Position numbers and translations under genes: made by a program. From Erodium maritimum (taxonomy: Eukaryota; Streptophyta; Magnoliopsida; Geraniales; Geraniaceae), in contig OY997591.1 in NCBI GenBank assembly GCA_963921825.1, positions 16,549,515 through 16,613,514 of the forward strand: a stretch of DNA of 64,000 nt, in the 5' to 3' direction. The notes below the pieces were generated by a model. It was not told where the DNA came from. It was given only the letters and a program-made list of their open reading frames with translations, and did not search any database. Numbering within the stretch: the stretch's first letter is position 1; every line of letters begins with the position of its first letter. Of this stretch, positions 24,219-36,049 are shown piece by piece.

Positions 24219-25670
24219 TCAGATGTGATCTGGAACAATTTGTGCTTGTTGGGGGCACACATGATCCTTAGTGTATTTTGCAGGACAAGTGTAGCATAGC
24301 CTTTTTCTTCTCTGATCATCAAAGTGTGTTGGATGAGCTCTGGTATAAGGCACGGTAGAATGATGTTGTTTCTGGATAACTTGAGCTGCCTGTTGAGGTC
24401 TAGGCCTATACACATATGGTGGAGGAGTGGCTTGAGCTTGTTGAGAGGCCTTGACCTTGACCTTATGCTCCCCCCTCTTGGCCAAATGCATGGCCTGGGA
24501 CAATGTTTGAGGATCATACATCAGTACTTCCACCTCCAATTTGGGGTCCAAACCAGCAATGTAATTTGAAACAAAGTATGCTTCAGTAGAGTGTGGAGCT
24601 CTACATAAAACCAAGAACCTTAGTTCTTCAAACTTGTCATCATATTCAGCTAGAGATCCTTGCTTTCTGAGCTTCTTGAATTCACTCTGAATGTTGGAGT
24701 GTCCCACCTCTTCATATTTTCTTGACAGATCCTCACAGAACCTGTCCCAAGTAATAACTCCTCTCCCCAATGCATATTCAGCATACCAATACTCAGAAGA
24801 TCCAGTTAGATGAAGTGAAGCTACCCTGACCTTATGCTCTTCAGGTATGGCACAATACTCAAAATAGACATTGCGCTTTCTTATCCAATTCCTAACACCT
24901 TTTCCATCAAATATAGGAAAGACCAGATTGGGTGTTTTGAATGTGAATTCAGGGGTAGCATTTGTGGGATAAACTTGTGGTACTACAGGTTGGTGGGTAA
25001 TTTGCATGAGAGTCATCATCTGAGGCATAAAAGCATATGGATATGGTAATGTTTGTTGCTGAACTTGAGGCATCTGTGCTAAAAACTAGGGATTGATGAA
25101 CTGTTGTGGGAGAATATATGGGCTGGTGGGGAAATTTTTTTGTGTCTGAGGTAAGGCTTGTGGCTGGGGCATCTGCTGGTGGATTTGTGGAGTGGTTTGT
25201 ATGGGAATGGCCTGAGGTGCTATGGGTATAGTGTTTGATGGTTCAGCAGGTGTAGGTGAGGCATTTCTGGGTTGGTCCTGCATCAGATTTCCATTCACTG
25301 GGTTTTGATTTTGAGAGACCCAGGATGAGATCTCAGTTGCAGCTTGGTGTATGGGTATTTGTTGGGACATTGGATCTGGTGGTTGTGTAGGATGTGGGGA
25401 GTATGTGAGACATTGTGGGGTTATGGGAATGGATGGAACGATGTTCATTCTTGGACGTTGAGGCCCAGGAGGTTCGGTGGCTTGTTTTTGCAAAGCTTTC
25501 TCCTCCATCAACTGTGCCATGGATTTTCTCATTTCCTCCATGTCAGCTTTCAGTGCCTCGTTCTCCTGTTGAGCTCGACGATGTGCGGCGCGGAGCTCTG
25601 AGAGTTCTGAGGGTCTCTCAGAAGATTGGACCTCATAACTGGGCTCAGGTGTGTTTTGATTTGCCATCAC
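24219..25670 (-). pseudogene. gag of the Reina-like chromovirus, broken
   Basis: The N-terminal part (25670-25086) begins MMANQNTPEPSYE and has a charged coiled-coil-like stretch (about residues 22-60) followed by a Pro/Gln-rich region. A single TAG near 25083 ends it. The frame then continues (25073-24219) with the retrotransposon gag core (FDGKGVRNWIRK, YWYAEYALG, YDDKFEELRFLV) and an RPRPQQ linker. It ends with the start of a zinc knuckle (CYTCPAKYTKDHVC). The next frame (24517-23450) overlaps, showing a frame change before protease. Gag would form the particle around the element RNA. Confidence 0.85.
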
Positions 25671-25690
25671 AGGTTGCGGGACTGGAGGCG

Positions 25691-25700
25691 ACTGAAACCA
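25691..25700 (-). other. Primer binding site of the Reina-like element
   Basis: On the - strand TGGTTTCAGT begins two bases after the 5' LTR. It resembles the initiator tRNA-Met complement TGGTATCAG with one mismatch. Confidence 0.55.
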
Positions 25701-25702
25701 CT

Positions 25703-26109
25703 TGTAACGATATAGATGGTTTTGTGGAATGAAAATGGAGATTGAGACCAGGAAGGGAAGTGTTTTTGATATTGAATTTTTATGAAGCTTACAATTTTCT
25801 ACAGAAATGAAGAACAGAGCAATCTAACCCTAGAAATGATAAAAGACAAAACATCCAAATTCTCGATAATGATTTCAGTACCCCTCTCCACTACTTGATA
25901 CCCTGCAACGTTCTGCTCCACAATCGCAGCTGGCATCACAACTACTCGGGACCACTAAAGTCGCGTGGTGTCACGCGTCGATAAGATGGGAAGAAGCACA
26001 GTGGCTCACGCGCTGAGATGCAGCCCACTTAATCCAAACGGCATCGTTCCCCCAACGGTTTTAACAAAAATTCAAAAATAAACTAACTTGAGTCATAAGC
26101 TTCATGACA
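25703..26109 (-). repeat. 5' LTR of the Reina-like chromovirus
   Basis: Partner of 20345-20750. Its last three bases plus the first two bases of the old target duplication became the target duplication (ACAAC, 26107-26111) of the Athila element. Confidence 0.9.
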
Positions 26110-26111
26110 AC

Positions 26112-27471
26112 TTGACGCCCTGCGTTTTTAACACAGAAAAGGACACGGCAAGCGTACCGGTCGTCAAGTAGTATTTCGGGATTTTTAGTTCCGAGTTATC
26201 GAACCCAAAGGAGCACGAGTCAAGCACGTTCTATCTCAAAGTTGTTGTCAAGCTATCTCGATTAAAAGATGGTTTTGTTTTAAAGCATAAAAAGTAAATA
26301 GTAAATGAAATGATAGTGAACAAGTACTCGCAAAGCTTAGAAGAGTTTTAATTCAGGGAAAAAGTAATCTAAGGTTGTGGGTTCATAGAGATCGTTTCCA
26401 ATGCATTTAAATGACGATGAACATTGTGCAGTTGTTCTGATTTTAGGGGCAACGAATTATTTCTCAAACTAGTCCTAACTCCTCACGTTGTTTCGGACCC
26501 TAATGAAATCTAACCACCCAGCTCTCACGAATCAGGATGTAGGGAGACCCAAAGCATTACGTTCTTTGATAATTTCTAACTTTCGGTTTGAACCCTATGG
26601 TTATTGCAATCGTGTTAACCTAGCTATCACTAGTCTAGATTTAAACCCAATTCGTATAAGATTTCTGACCTAATTGCAACCCACCTCTCACGCGTGTCAG
26701 ATTGCAATTCCCATCTTCTATCAGGAATACCCGGGAGATAGAACATTAAGCTTAAATCAAATACATACCCTAAATCAAATCATTCTACACAATCCTCATT
26801 CATACAATCAACACATTGGAAAACAAATCTCTAATCCCCCATAACCCTAGATTATGGGGTTTTAGTTACTCATGAGCAAGGAAGAAGAAAACACCATTGA
26901 TGAACATAGACAAAGCTTCATAATTGAATAAAGTAGAGAAATACAATACCCAATATTTGATTACAATGATGTTCTTCAAGTAGAAATCCTCTCCTCAAGC
27001 TTGCTCTCAACTCTCCTCTCTTCTTAGCTCTCAAAAATACAAGATAGATCTATTGGTGGGGCTAATTTTAGGGTTTAAAAGGGTAAAAGTCGATTCTGAA
27101 GCGAGTTTGGGAAACAGGTCTGCGCGCGCGTCACGGCTCCGTGATGGCCTCCGTCACGGCCACCATCACGGATCCGTGACGGAGCAGAGAGTTCTGGCGA
27201 ATTTGTGTCTTCGTCACGGATCCGTGATCCTACCCGTGACGGGTTCTGTCACGGATCCGTGATGGATGTCCTCCACCTGCTCCTTGAGTCAACAACTTCG
27301 AATTTGTCACCTTTTTGACGTGTTTTTGCTTGTATTCCACGCTATAACCTGTGAACCATGAGAAGTGCTGGAAACGAGTAAAATACGAGAGAATGAGACA
27401 ATAATGGGCTAAAATCAACGATAAAATCCCTCTAAATGTGGCATTTTTAATGCCAAGATGCGTCCGCATCA
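26112..27471 (-). repeat. Athila 3' LTR (1360 bp)
   Basis: It is nearly identical to 41507-42866. It contains an array of CACGG palindromes at 27121-27270. The - strand start is TGATGCGGACGC. Confidence 0.92.
27121..27270. repeat. CACGG palindrome array in Athila 3' LTR
   Basis: Repeated inverted units TCACGG(A/C)(T/G)CCGTGA with short spacers; TCACGGATCCGTGA is a perfect 14-bp palindrome. Confidence 0.8.
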
Positions 27472-27486
27472 ACACCCCACACTTGT
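27472..27486 (-). other. Athila polypurine tract
   Basis: On the - strand ACAAGTGTGGGGTGT lies directly before the 3' LTR. The same AAGTGTGGGG core recurs further inside the element. Confidence 0.65.
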
Positions 27487-29795
27487 ACTTTTTCTCGCCC
27501 CGAGAAAATCAACACAAGAAGACATCATTACTAAGATAGAACCGGTTAAACCCCGAGGTTCACCCCAATAGGAGGAGTCCGGTACTCCTTTATTCAAAAC
27601 ATTAAATATAAAGATACACGTGCAATGCATGAATCCTAACTCTAATGCATTCCTATAACTCTATATGATGCATGCAAAAGACACGAAAAGTAGGTGATAT
27701 TCAAAGCCGTGCATAGAGGATTACATGGTTTTCTCAGAGTCGCCACATGCTAAAAATCTTACACTCATCAAAGAAGCATATGAACTAATGAATACAGTAA
27801 AGCAGGACGCTACTCACATTAAAGACTTAACCCTTTCCTTTTAAACTTGCATTCACTCATTCACCATAACTGTGTGTTTCCTTATTTCCCCATACATGAA
27901 GTTTAGAGATTCATACGCTATCATGCTAGACCCATCTCCACTAATTGTAAGGAATCATGGTTATTCAAGAATCAGAAAGGTCTTTAATTCGGCTTGTAAT
28001 GTAAGGCTAGGCAAAGGGTAGGGAAGGATAATCAAAAGAAGCTCACATAAATACCTCAAGACAAAGCTGCTTCATTCTCACACCCAAAGTATTTCACACA
28101 TCCCGAACCCCATGTTTACCATCCAACTCTTGCACTCTCTAATTCTATTTTTTCTTTTCATTGAATAACTAATGACAGCAATGATTTGTCATAGCTACCC
28201 ATAAGTTAACCATCTTTCTAAACCACTATCAAGCCTTACCCCACACTTATTCTTTTCTTAGGGATTTTTTTTCTTTTTTTTTCCTATCCCTTTTCTTTTC
28301 TTTTCCTTTGGGGTAAGGCGATATAAAATTTGTCCTCAATACAAACCAATGGAAAATTATCTTTTCATCACTTTTTCTCTCTTTTGCTCACTTATTTTCC
28401 CAAAAATAACCACTCTAAATGAAGCAACTAAGCCTAGAGATATGGGTTCAAACAATAATGGGGATATATAAATGAAACAAAAGGCACATAGGATTGTAAT
28501 GTCGGGTTTAGAAACGAAAGGCTTAGGCTCAAATGGGTGACTAAGAGATTCAATCATGCAAGGGTAGGCAATTTTTAGCTCAAACGATCCATAGATGGCC
28601 TAAAATCATTTTCCTAAACAACCATGTTCCTTATTCTTATTTCGCCTCGATTGGGTCGTACATGTAGTTCTAGACTCAAGTTACCATGCATGAGATTCAA
28701 AGGCAAACAACACGGGTTATAGAATATACTCAAAAGCAAGTGGAAGGGTTAATCCTAATGCATGTGCTTTCACTACTTATTTGATTCACTCATGCTCATA
28801 TACAACCTTGATTTATGCAAGAAATAAGCAATAGCGGCAATTCAATCATCGAATCCTTAGGAACATAAACACTAGACTTGCATATCACTAGAAAATATTT
28901 TTTTTTGATTTTTCAAATTTTTTGGATTTTTCAAAAAGTTTATAACAAGAAATGATGCATGAGCACACAAAAGAAAACACAATGCAATGCAATGCAAGGC
29001 ATACCCCACCCCACACTTTAAAACTAAGCACTGTCCCTAGTGCGACTCTAAACACATATTTACAATCTAAACACATATATACGCATGCACATGACAAATG
29101 ATAACAATGAAGCACCCCACACTCAAAGTCAGCAGGTATACAATTCACACAACCCTATATGCATAGTCTATCAGCACTGCAATTCGGGCACTCATGGCCC
29201 ACCAAATAGCATAAAGGGATTAAATAGTGATAACAGTGTAAAATAGGAAGGGTAGAGATACTACCCCTCGAAGAACCGCTACGTGAACTGCACTAACTGT
29301 GGAGATCCTTGTGCATGTATGGATGGAGAGCTCTTCGCCCGAGAGAACCTCCAGGAGGTTCGGCGCCATAATCTGCTTCGCTGAACTCATCTCGCTCCTC
29401 ATGCCATGTGTTGGGTTGCCTCCCAACCAACGCCTTTGTTTAACGTCGTTAGCTCGACGAAAGGGGTGGCCACAGAAGCCACCCAAGCACTGCTCCAGAA
29501 GCCACTGATCGGCAGAGCTAATGCTGACACACACTCAAACAAAAACATAAAATGCATGGGAAATAAAAACACAACTTACGCTTTCCCAAATCTGTCAAGC
29601 CCTAGCGATGCTGAAATCAGATTATGATCATAAACCACACAGCATGCATAAAATAAATGATGGGAAAGTGTAAAACACATATATACAAGATGAAAATGCA
29701 CCCGCTCACTGCGGGTGGCCAGGAGGGAGGTCAGAGGGCTGGACAGGAGGGAGGTCAGAGGGATGGCCAGACTGCTCAGACCGACCACTACCCCA
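27487..29795 (-). other. Athila 3' noncoding region
   Basis: About 2.3 kb without a credible gene. It holds pyrimidine-rich tracts (28255-28315 on the + strand), a short CAATG tandem repeat near 28980, and further copies of the CCCCACACTT motif at about 28239, 29008 and 29113. It also has a palindromic GGGTTGCCTCCCAACC element at 29413. Confidence 0.6.
29413..29458 (-). repeat. Athila internal repeat, copy 2
   Basis: GGGTTGCCTCCCAACC followed by CTTTGTTTAACGTCGTTAGC matches 31957-32002. The first part can pair with itself as a stem. Confidence 0.6.
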
Positions 29796-31019
29796 CTAGT
29801 CAGACCTCATGCGGGTCTGGATCCAGTCAACAGTCATAGGCATGGTGGACAAGGGCTGAAGGGTAGAGTCCACCGTGTCGAATCGGGTGTGAACCCTGTC
29901 AAACTGAGCATCCATCCCACCAAACCGGGTCTCGACCCCGTCGAACCGAGTAGATATACCCTCAAACCGGGTAATATACTCATCATGGCGGGTTTCCTGT
30001 CTCTGGAAACCCGCGCGCATCTCATCTCGGAGAGCAGTGATCTGGGCCAACAGGGCTGCAAACCTAGGATCTTCACCCCCGTCCCCTCTGGGCTCGGGGG
30101 CTGCTGTGCGCATGTCAGTACCCTTAAAAACTGACTGGCCGACATGGATGGATTTAAACATCGTGTGGGCTTCCTGCGGGTTGTCCCAAACCCCAAGATA
30201 TTGGGCTAATTGTGTGGCGATCGCCGCACAACCAATCCTCCCATTAGCCCTCGCAGCATACTGTTCCAAGTGTTCCATAAGGAGACTCTCAAAGGGGGCT
30301 TGAATTCCCTTTTCGAAACAGTGAAGAAGCCGAACCTCCCTATGGTTCACGACGTGTAAGTTATCACTCCGTGTAAACAGAGTGTAACTCAACACCCAAT
30401 GCATGTACTTAAGCATAACGGACTTGAGATTCTTAGCTAGGGGGCTCGAGGTCAGAGGTGTGTTGGGCTCACTTATCTCAGCCCAAGCATCCTCTATTAA
30501 GCAATAATCGGGATAACCCGCCTCAATATGAGCGAACCCGCAGGCTTCTCGAAATTCAGATCTGGTGAGTTTAAATACTCGCCCACACAATCTAAATTCC
30601 ACCTCTTTATCGCTCCAGACTGGTCTACCAAATGATGTGAGAAACTCAATTGTGAGTTTCTCGTAATGCCGGGGTTCCCAACCCCATAGCCTCGGCCATC
30701 CAAAGGCATTCAGGCGTGCCTTGAACTCATCAGCAAAACCCAAAGTTCGTGTGACGTACTTGGTATCCACGAAACGATTTTGCATCGTTCCTTGTCTCAG
30801 GTTTTGTTCAAGGAGCTTATTTTCCGATTCATGAGCAAAAATGAGGCAAGGGTTATTGGGAGTACCTATGTCCGAGTCCGGAGGATTCTGAGGTTGCTGG
30901 TCCGCCTTGTTCGAAGTAGAGCTCGTTCCCGGATGAAGAATTTGTAACGGTTGAGGCTGCGATCTCGATGCTTCTCCTTTCCGCTTCTTAGTGGGCGCCA
31001 TCTGAAATAGAACAACCAA
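29796..31019 (-). CDS. Athila-type extra ORF (env position), 407 aa or 401 aa
   Basis: This open frame lies downstream of pol, where Athila elements carry their extra (env-like) ORF. Residues about 95-165 (FADEFKARLNAFGWPRLW, LTIEFLTSF, FRLCGRVFKLTRSEF) match the style of the Arabidopsis-retrotransposon ORF-1 (ATHILA) family; its function is not established. A second ATG at residue 7 gives MAPTKKRKGE with a KKRK basic cluster and may be the real start. Residues 351-386 form five exact heptads of the pattern (R/Q)-F-x-x-(I/V/M)-x-x, a likely coiled coil for oligomerisation. I see no clear signal peptide or transmembrane segment, so a true envelope role is doubtful. It is the only long frame of this element without a stop. 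Confidence 0.75.
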   Translation of the reverse strand: MVVLFQMAPTKKRKGEASRSQPQPLQILHPGTSSTSNKADQQPQNPPDSDIGTPNNPCLIFAHESENKLLEQNLRQGTMQNRFVDTKYVTRTLGFADEFKARLNAFGWPRLWGWEPRHYEKLTIEFLTSFGRPVWSDKEVEFRLCGRVFKLTRSEFREACGFAHIEAGYPDYCLIEDAWAEISEPNTPLTSSPLAKNLKSVMLKYMHWVLSYTLFTRSDNLHVVNHREVRLLHCFEKGIQAPFESLLMEHLEQYAARANGRIGCAAIATQLAQYLGVWDNPQEAHTMFKSIHVGQSVFKGTDMRTAAPEPRGDGGEDPRFAALLAQITALRDEMRAGFQRQETRHDEYITRFEGISTRFDGVETRFGGMDAQFDRVHTRFDTVDSTLQPLSTMPMTVDWIQTRMRSD

Positions 31020-31080
31020 GAAAAGATCAAAGAAAACAAATAAATTTTTTGCTCAAAAGCAACCCTTACTGCCCAGCCAC

Positions 31081-31205
31081 GGCTTTGATCACGGATCCGT
31101 GAGGAGGTCTGTCACGATTTTGAGGTTGGATCCGTGAGATGGTCCGTCACGGTCTTCAGGTCGGAACCGTGACGCTATCCGTGACGGCTTACAGGCCAGA
31201 GCCGT
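31081..31205. repeat. CACGG palindrome array inside Athila, 5' of the extra ORF
   Basis: Degenerate copies of TCACGG...CCGTGA occur between the start of the extra ORF (31019) and the second array (31705-31850). Confidence 0.75.
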
Positions 31206-31704
31206 GATGCGTTGCAGACCGGAGCTCTGTTGCTGTCCGCCGATAGGAAATCCGGCGGTTCTTCCCGTGAATGCCGGCGTCCGAGGATGATGCTCTGTCC
31301 GAAGCTCGTGATGGAGAAGGATGGAGGTGTTGCGCTTGAAGCCGAAGGTGAGGATGGAGCGTAAGGTTCGTTAATGGTAGAGATGGGGGTAAGTGGGTTG
31401 TGGATGAATAGAGCTAGGGAGATGGAGGAAGAGGATGAGGTTTGGGTTGAAAAGCAAGGTTTGAGGTTGAAGAAGGAGTGGAGATTCGTTGGTGTGTGGT
31501 TTGAGGTTGAAGAAGGAGTGGAGAGGATGGAGGCGTGTGAAGGGGAAGTGAAGAAGATGAGTTAGATAGGGTTTTGGGGAAAAAGGTGGGCTTCGGGTTG
31601 GGTGAGTGGGCCGGACGGGCTGGGTCAGGTTGACTGGTTGGGCTTCGGACCGGGCCTGACTAACTTGGCCGCCGGGCCTGCTCCAAATTTTTTTTCTTCT
31701 TCGC

Positions 31705-31850
31705 GCGGTCACGGAGCCGTGCCTCTAACCGTGATGGCATCCTTCACGGAGCCGTGATGAAGCTCTGGTTTTTCAGTTTTCGCTCTGTTTCGTCACGGAG
31801 CCGTGATGGCCTCCGTGACGGTGGTCCTCACGGATCCGTCCCACTGTAGC
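31705..31850. repeat. Second internal CACGG array in Athila
   Basis: Units such as TCACGGAGCCGTGATG repeat four to five times between pol and the extra ORF. Confidence 0.75.
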
Positions 31851-31956
31851 ATCCCCTTTTGATTGCTCGTATCCTCCTTTTCTTCCTCTGACAGTCCTGC
31901 ACACAAATGCATCCATTAATTCACGAAAAAAAAGAAAATAAACACAAAATAACCTC

Positions 31957-32002
31957 GGGTTGCCTCCCGAGAAGCGCTTTTGTTTAACGTCGTTAGCTCG
32001 AC
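31957..32002 (-). repeat. Athila internal repeat, copy 1
   Basis: Same unit as 29413-29458, with the stem part changed to GGGTTGCCTCCCGAG. Together the two copies bracket the extra ORF. Confidence 0.6.
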
Positions 32003-32115
32003 TCAAATGCAGCTTTAGGCCGCCTCTTCATCCTCATAGTCTGGCTACTCCAGGTATAGGCACTCCTCTGGTCCCAACGGCCCCCCATAATAATGCTTAA
32101 TTCGATGTCCATTGA

Positions 32116-35100
32116 CTAAAAATGGTGCCGTGTTCCATCACAAATCTCTACCGCCCCTTTTGATAAGACTCGAGTTACTTTATAGGGCCCGCTCCACTTG
32201 GACACGAGCTTTCCGGAGAAGATCTTCAACCGAGAGTTATAGATAAGGACCCTATCTCCTTCCGTAAACTCCCTTTGCACAATTTTCTTATCATGGGCGA
32301 TCTTGGTGCGCTCCTTGTATAACTCAGTGCTGAAATAAGAAAGGGACCTAAACTCGTCCAGCTCATTAATCTGCATCAACCTCTTTTCAGCAGACAGATT
32401 AGCATCAAAATTTTAAAACTTAAGCGCCCAATATGCTTTATGTTGTAACTCTAACGGTAAGTGACATGACTTCCCATATACCATCTTATACGGTGACATT
32501 CCAATAGGGGTTTTATATGCTGTTCTATATGCCCAAAGTGCATCATCTAACTTTTGTGCCCAATTTTTCCTAGACATATCAACAGTCTTTTCTAAAATAC
32601 TTTTTAATTCTCTATTGGTAACTTTCACCTGCCCGCTAGTTTGGGGATGGTAGGGTGTAGCTAAGCGATGGGTGACTCCATATTGATTTAGAAGTTTCCA
32701 AAATATTTTATTGCAAAAGTGTTTCCCACCATCGCTTACTATTGCCCTGGATGTGCCAAACCGGGAAAAAATGTGCTTCTTAAGGAAAGCAACCACCGGC
32801 TTGGCATCATTAGTGGGTAAGGCTATCGCCTCTACCCATTTAGACACATAATCTACTGCAACTAGTACATATTCCATACCGTTAGATCTAGGGAATGGAC
32901 CCATGAAATCGATGTTCCACACATCGAACAACTCTACCTCTATGGTAACATTCAGAGGCATTTCACGCTTCTTTGATATATTTCCTGTTCTTTTGCACCT
33001 GTCACATTGCTCAACAAACCGAATAGCATGATGAAATAAGCTAGGCCAATAAAAACCTGATTGAAGTACCTTTTGAGCTGTCCTCTGTGGTCCAAAATGA
33101 CCCCCTACATCACCCCCGTGGCATTGATGTAAAATAGCTTCTTGCTCCTCTTCGGGGACACACCTTCTCACCATTTGATCTGCACAAATTTTAAACAGAA
33201 AAGGGTCATCCCAAAAATAATTTTTCACATCATGTAAGAATTTATTCTTCTGGTAGGGTTTCATGTCGGGAATTAGAGCACCACTTGCCAAGTAGTTTGC
33301 AAAACTTGCAAACCACGGGGCTTCGATGTGCTTTGCCTGGAATAAGTGCTCATCTGGAAATTCCTCATTTATTGGCTTACTCAGCTCTTCATATGGATTC
33401 TCAATCCTAGACAGGTGGTCTGCTATCACATTCTCTACTCTTTTCTTATCCCGTATTTCCAAATCAAATTCTTGGAGTAGTAAAATCCACCTTAGCAATC
33501 TAGGCTTAGCATCCTTCTTGCTAAACAGGTACTTAAGAGCTGCATGGTCAGTGTATACTATAACCTTGGATAAGACAAGATATGGGTGAAATTTGTCACA
33601 TTCAAATACCACAACTAAAAGTTCTTTTTCAGTAGTAGCATAATTTAATTGAGCCTCATTAAGAACTCTACTAGCATAGTATATGTTATGAAAAATCTTA
33701 TCTTTCCTTTGCCCTAAAACTACTCCTACCGCTATATCACTAGCATCACACATTAATTCAAAGGGTAGAGACCAGTCGGGACTGACCATTACAGGTGCAT
33801 TTACCAATTTGTCTTTTAAGGTTAAGAAGCTTTTCAAACATGCATCATCAAAATTAAAAGGGACATCTTTGACTAGCAAATTACATAATGGTTTAGAGAT
33901 TTCAGAAAATCCCTTTATAAATCTCCTATAAAACCCTGCATGTCCTAAGAAACTTCTAATTCCTTTTATATTAATAGGTGGAGGTAATTTACCTATTACA
34001 TCTACTTTGGCCTTATCTACCTCAATCCCTTTAGATGAGATTTTATGGCCTAAAACAATTCCCTGTTGTACCATAAGATGACATTTTTCCCAATTAAGAA
34101 CAAGGTTTGCTTCTTCACATCTAGTCAACACTTTATGCAGATTATTTAAACAATCATCAAACGAAGAACCAAACATAGAGAAATCATCCATAAATACTTC
34201 AAGGTAATCACCAATCATGTCATGAAAAATAGCAGTCATGCATCTTTGAAATGTAGCAGGTGCATTACACAAATCGAATGACATTCTCCTATATGCAAAT
34301 GTTCCATAAGGGCAAGTTAAAGTTGTTTTCTCTTGATCCTCGGGAGCTATAGCTATTTGATTATACCCACTATATCCATCTAGGAAGCAATAATATTCAT
34401 GACCAGCTAATTTTTCTAACATTTGATCAATAAAAGGCAAGGGAAAATGGTCTTTTCGGGTGGCATCATTTAATATAGTCTATACATACTCTGCACCCTG
34501 TAACAGTTCTAGTAGGAATTAGTTCATTCTTATCGTTTGTTACTACCGTCATCCCCCCTTTCTTAGGCACACATTGAATAGGACTAACCCAAGTACTATC
34601 AGAAATGGGATAGATAATATCTGCATCGAGTAGCTTTATAATTTCCTTTTTTACTACCTCTTGCATTAGTGGGTTGAGCCTCCTTTGTGGTTGCACAATT
34701 GGTTTGTAGGTATCTTCCTTTAAGATCTTGTGCATACATGTTGACGGGCTAATTCCTCTAATGTCAGCTACTGTCCATCCAAAGGCCTTTTTATGTTCCT
34801 TGAGCACCCTCATCAGCTTTTCCTCCTGTAGAGAAGACAATTCAGAAGAAATTATTACAGGTAAAGTATTGTCTTCATTTAAAAACATATATTTTAAATT
34901 ATCTAGGAGGGGTTTTAATTCAAACTCCGGGGCTTGCTCAACAGAGGGTTTTAACATAGGCCCTTGCCTCGCCTCCAAGGTGAGACGAGTGTGGGGTCTA
35001 TCCCTCTTTCTTGGAGGGCATGCCTCCAAGAGATTGACCATCTCTGCTTCCTTGTCCTGCACAAGATCGCAAGTGGTTGTATCCTCATTAATTAAACATG

Positions 35101-36045
35101 CCAGTAAAGGATCACCAGGAACAAAAAATTCCTGCACTACATAATCAATCAAATCAATCCTATAACAAATATCATCAATTATAGCATGTTTAAGGGATCT
35201 GAAAACATTAAAAACCACTTCATCTTTGCCATATCGGATGGTCAATTTCCCTTACTCCACATCAATAAGAGCTCGGGCTGTGGCCAAAAATGGTCTTCCT
35301 AGGATTAGGGGAATTTCATAATCTTCCTGCATGTCCAAGATAACAAAGTCAGCAGGGAAAATCAATTTGTCAACTTTTACCAACACATCTTCCACAATCC
35401 CTCTAGGGTACTTAATAGATCTATCAGCTAGCTGTAGGGACATAGAAGTTGGTTTTAATTCCTCTTTCAATCCTAATTGCTTAAAAATATTTAAAGGCAT
35501 CAAATTTATACTAGCCCCTAAATCACACAAAGCTTTTGCAAATGAAAGGGAACCCATTTCACATGGTATAGTGAAGCTACCCGGGTCTTTCAATTTAGGA
35601 GGCAGTTTATTCTGCAAGATAGCAGAACACTCCTCACTTAAATTCACCCTTTCAAGCTCTTGGTATTTCCTTTTATTAGATATAATATCCTTCAAGAATT
35701 TTGCATAAATAGGCATGTTTATAATTGCATCAAGAAAAAGGAATATTAATCTCAAGCTTCCTAAACACATTCAAGAACTTAGCATACTGATCATCATGTT
35801 TAGACTTTTTAACAATAGAGGGGAAAGGAAGATGTGGAGTCCGGGTTTCTGAATCAACCACGGACTCCCTTACCTTCTTACCTGTGGAGTGCTCTATGCT
35901 TACTACCTCTATTAAGTCTTCTTGCTCTTGATCTTGACTTTGTTCTGTTGAGATTTCTGAGGGTAGCTCTTTCTCATCCTCCTTCTCTTCTGGTTCCACC
36001 ACCTTACCACTCCTTGTAGTAATTGCATGTGCATTTTCTCTAGGA
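32116..36045 (-). pseudogene. Athila pol: protease, RT, RNase H, integrase, broken
   Basis: The frame resumes at 36045 after the solo LTR (NPRENAHAITTRSGK, 36062 downwards). Protease (35770-35252) has CDLGASINLMP, the DLGAS form usual in Athila. A TAA near 35249 ends it. RT (35245-33900) has GCRVCIDY, where a frame change near 34466 breaks the motif, then FMDDFSMFG with the catalytic Asp pair. RNase H follows with [15 protein letters not shown] and NVIADHLSR. Integrase (33200-32413) has the HHCC finger ([17 protein letters not shown]), Asp in WNIDFMGPF and Asp in IVSDGGKHF. The expected third catalytic residue in [10 protein letters not shown] is Lys, not Glu. After a TAA near 32412 the C-terminal part (32379-32116) continues. 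Confidence 0.9.
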
Positions 36046-36049
36046 TTCC

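Larger units (their letters stand above)
20345..26109 (-). mobile_element. Ty3/Gypsy chromovirus (Reina-like), full structure, decayed
   Basis: LTRs of 406-407 bp lie at 20345-20750 and 25703-26109. Both run from TGTAAC to ATGACA on the + strand; the element reads on the - strand. The left target duplication is ACATA at 20340-20344. The right copy was split by the Athila insertion and is found at 42870-42874. The order gag, protease, RT, RNase H, integrase and a short chromodomain-like end, with short LTRs and a Met-type primer site, fits a chromovirus of the Reina type. The LTRs differ at roughly 16-17 positions by eye (about 4%). Several stops and frame changes make it inactive. Confidence 0.9.
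31020..32115 (-). other. Athila spacer between pol and the extra ORF
   Basis: No credible gene. It carries two CACGG arrays and one copy of the duplicated GGGTTGCCTCC element. The frame 31371-31712 is Pro/Thr-rich low-complexity sequence. Confidence 0.6.

Noticed and set aside
27121-27270. CACGG repeats as a satellite or centromere repeat
   Set aside because: The arrays are short, confined to retrotransposon LTRs or interiors, and have variable spacers.
34728-35144. 138-codon frame on the + strand
   Set aside because: It is the reverse complement of Athila pol, which has clear domain motifs on the - strand.
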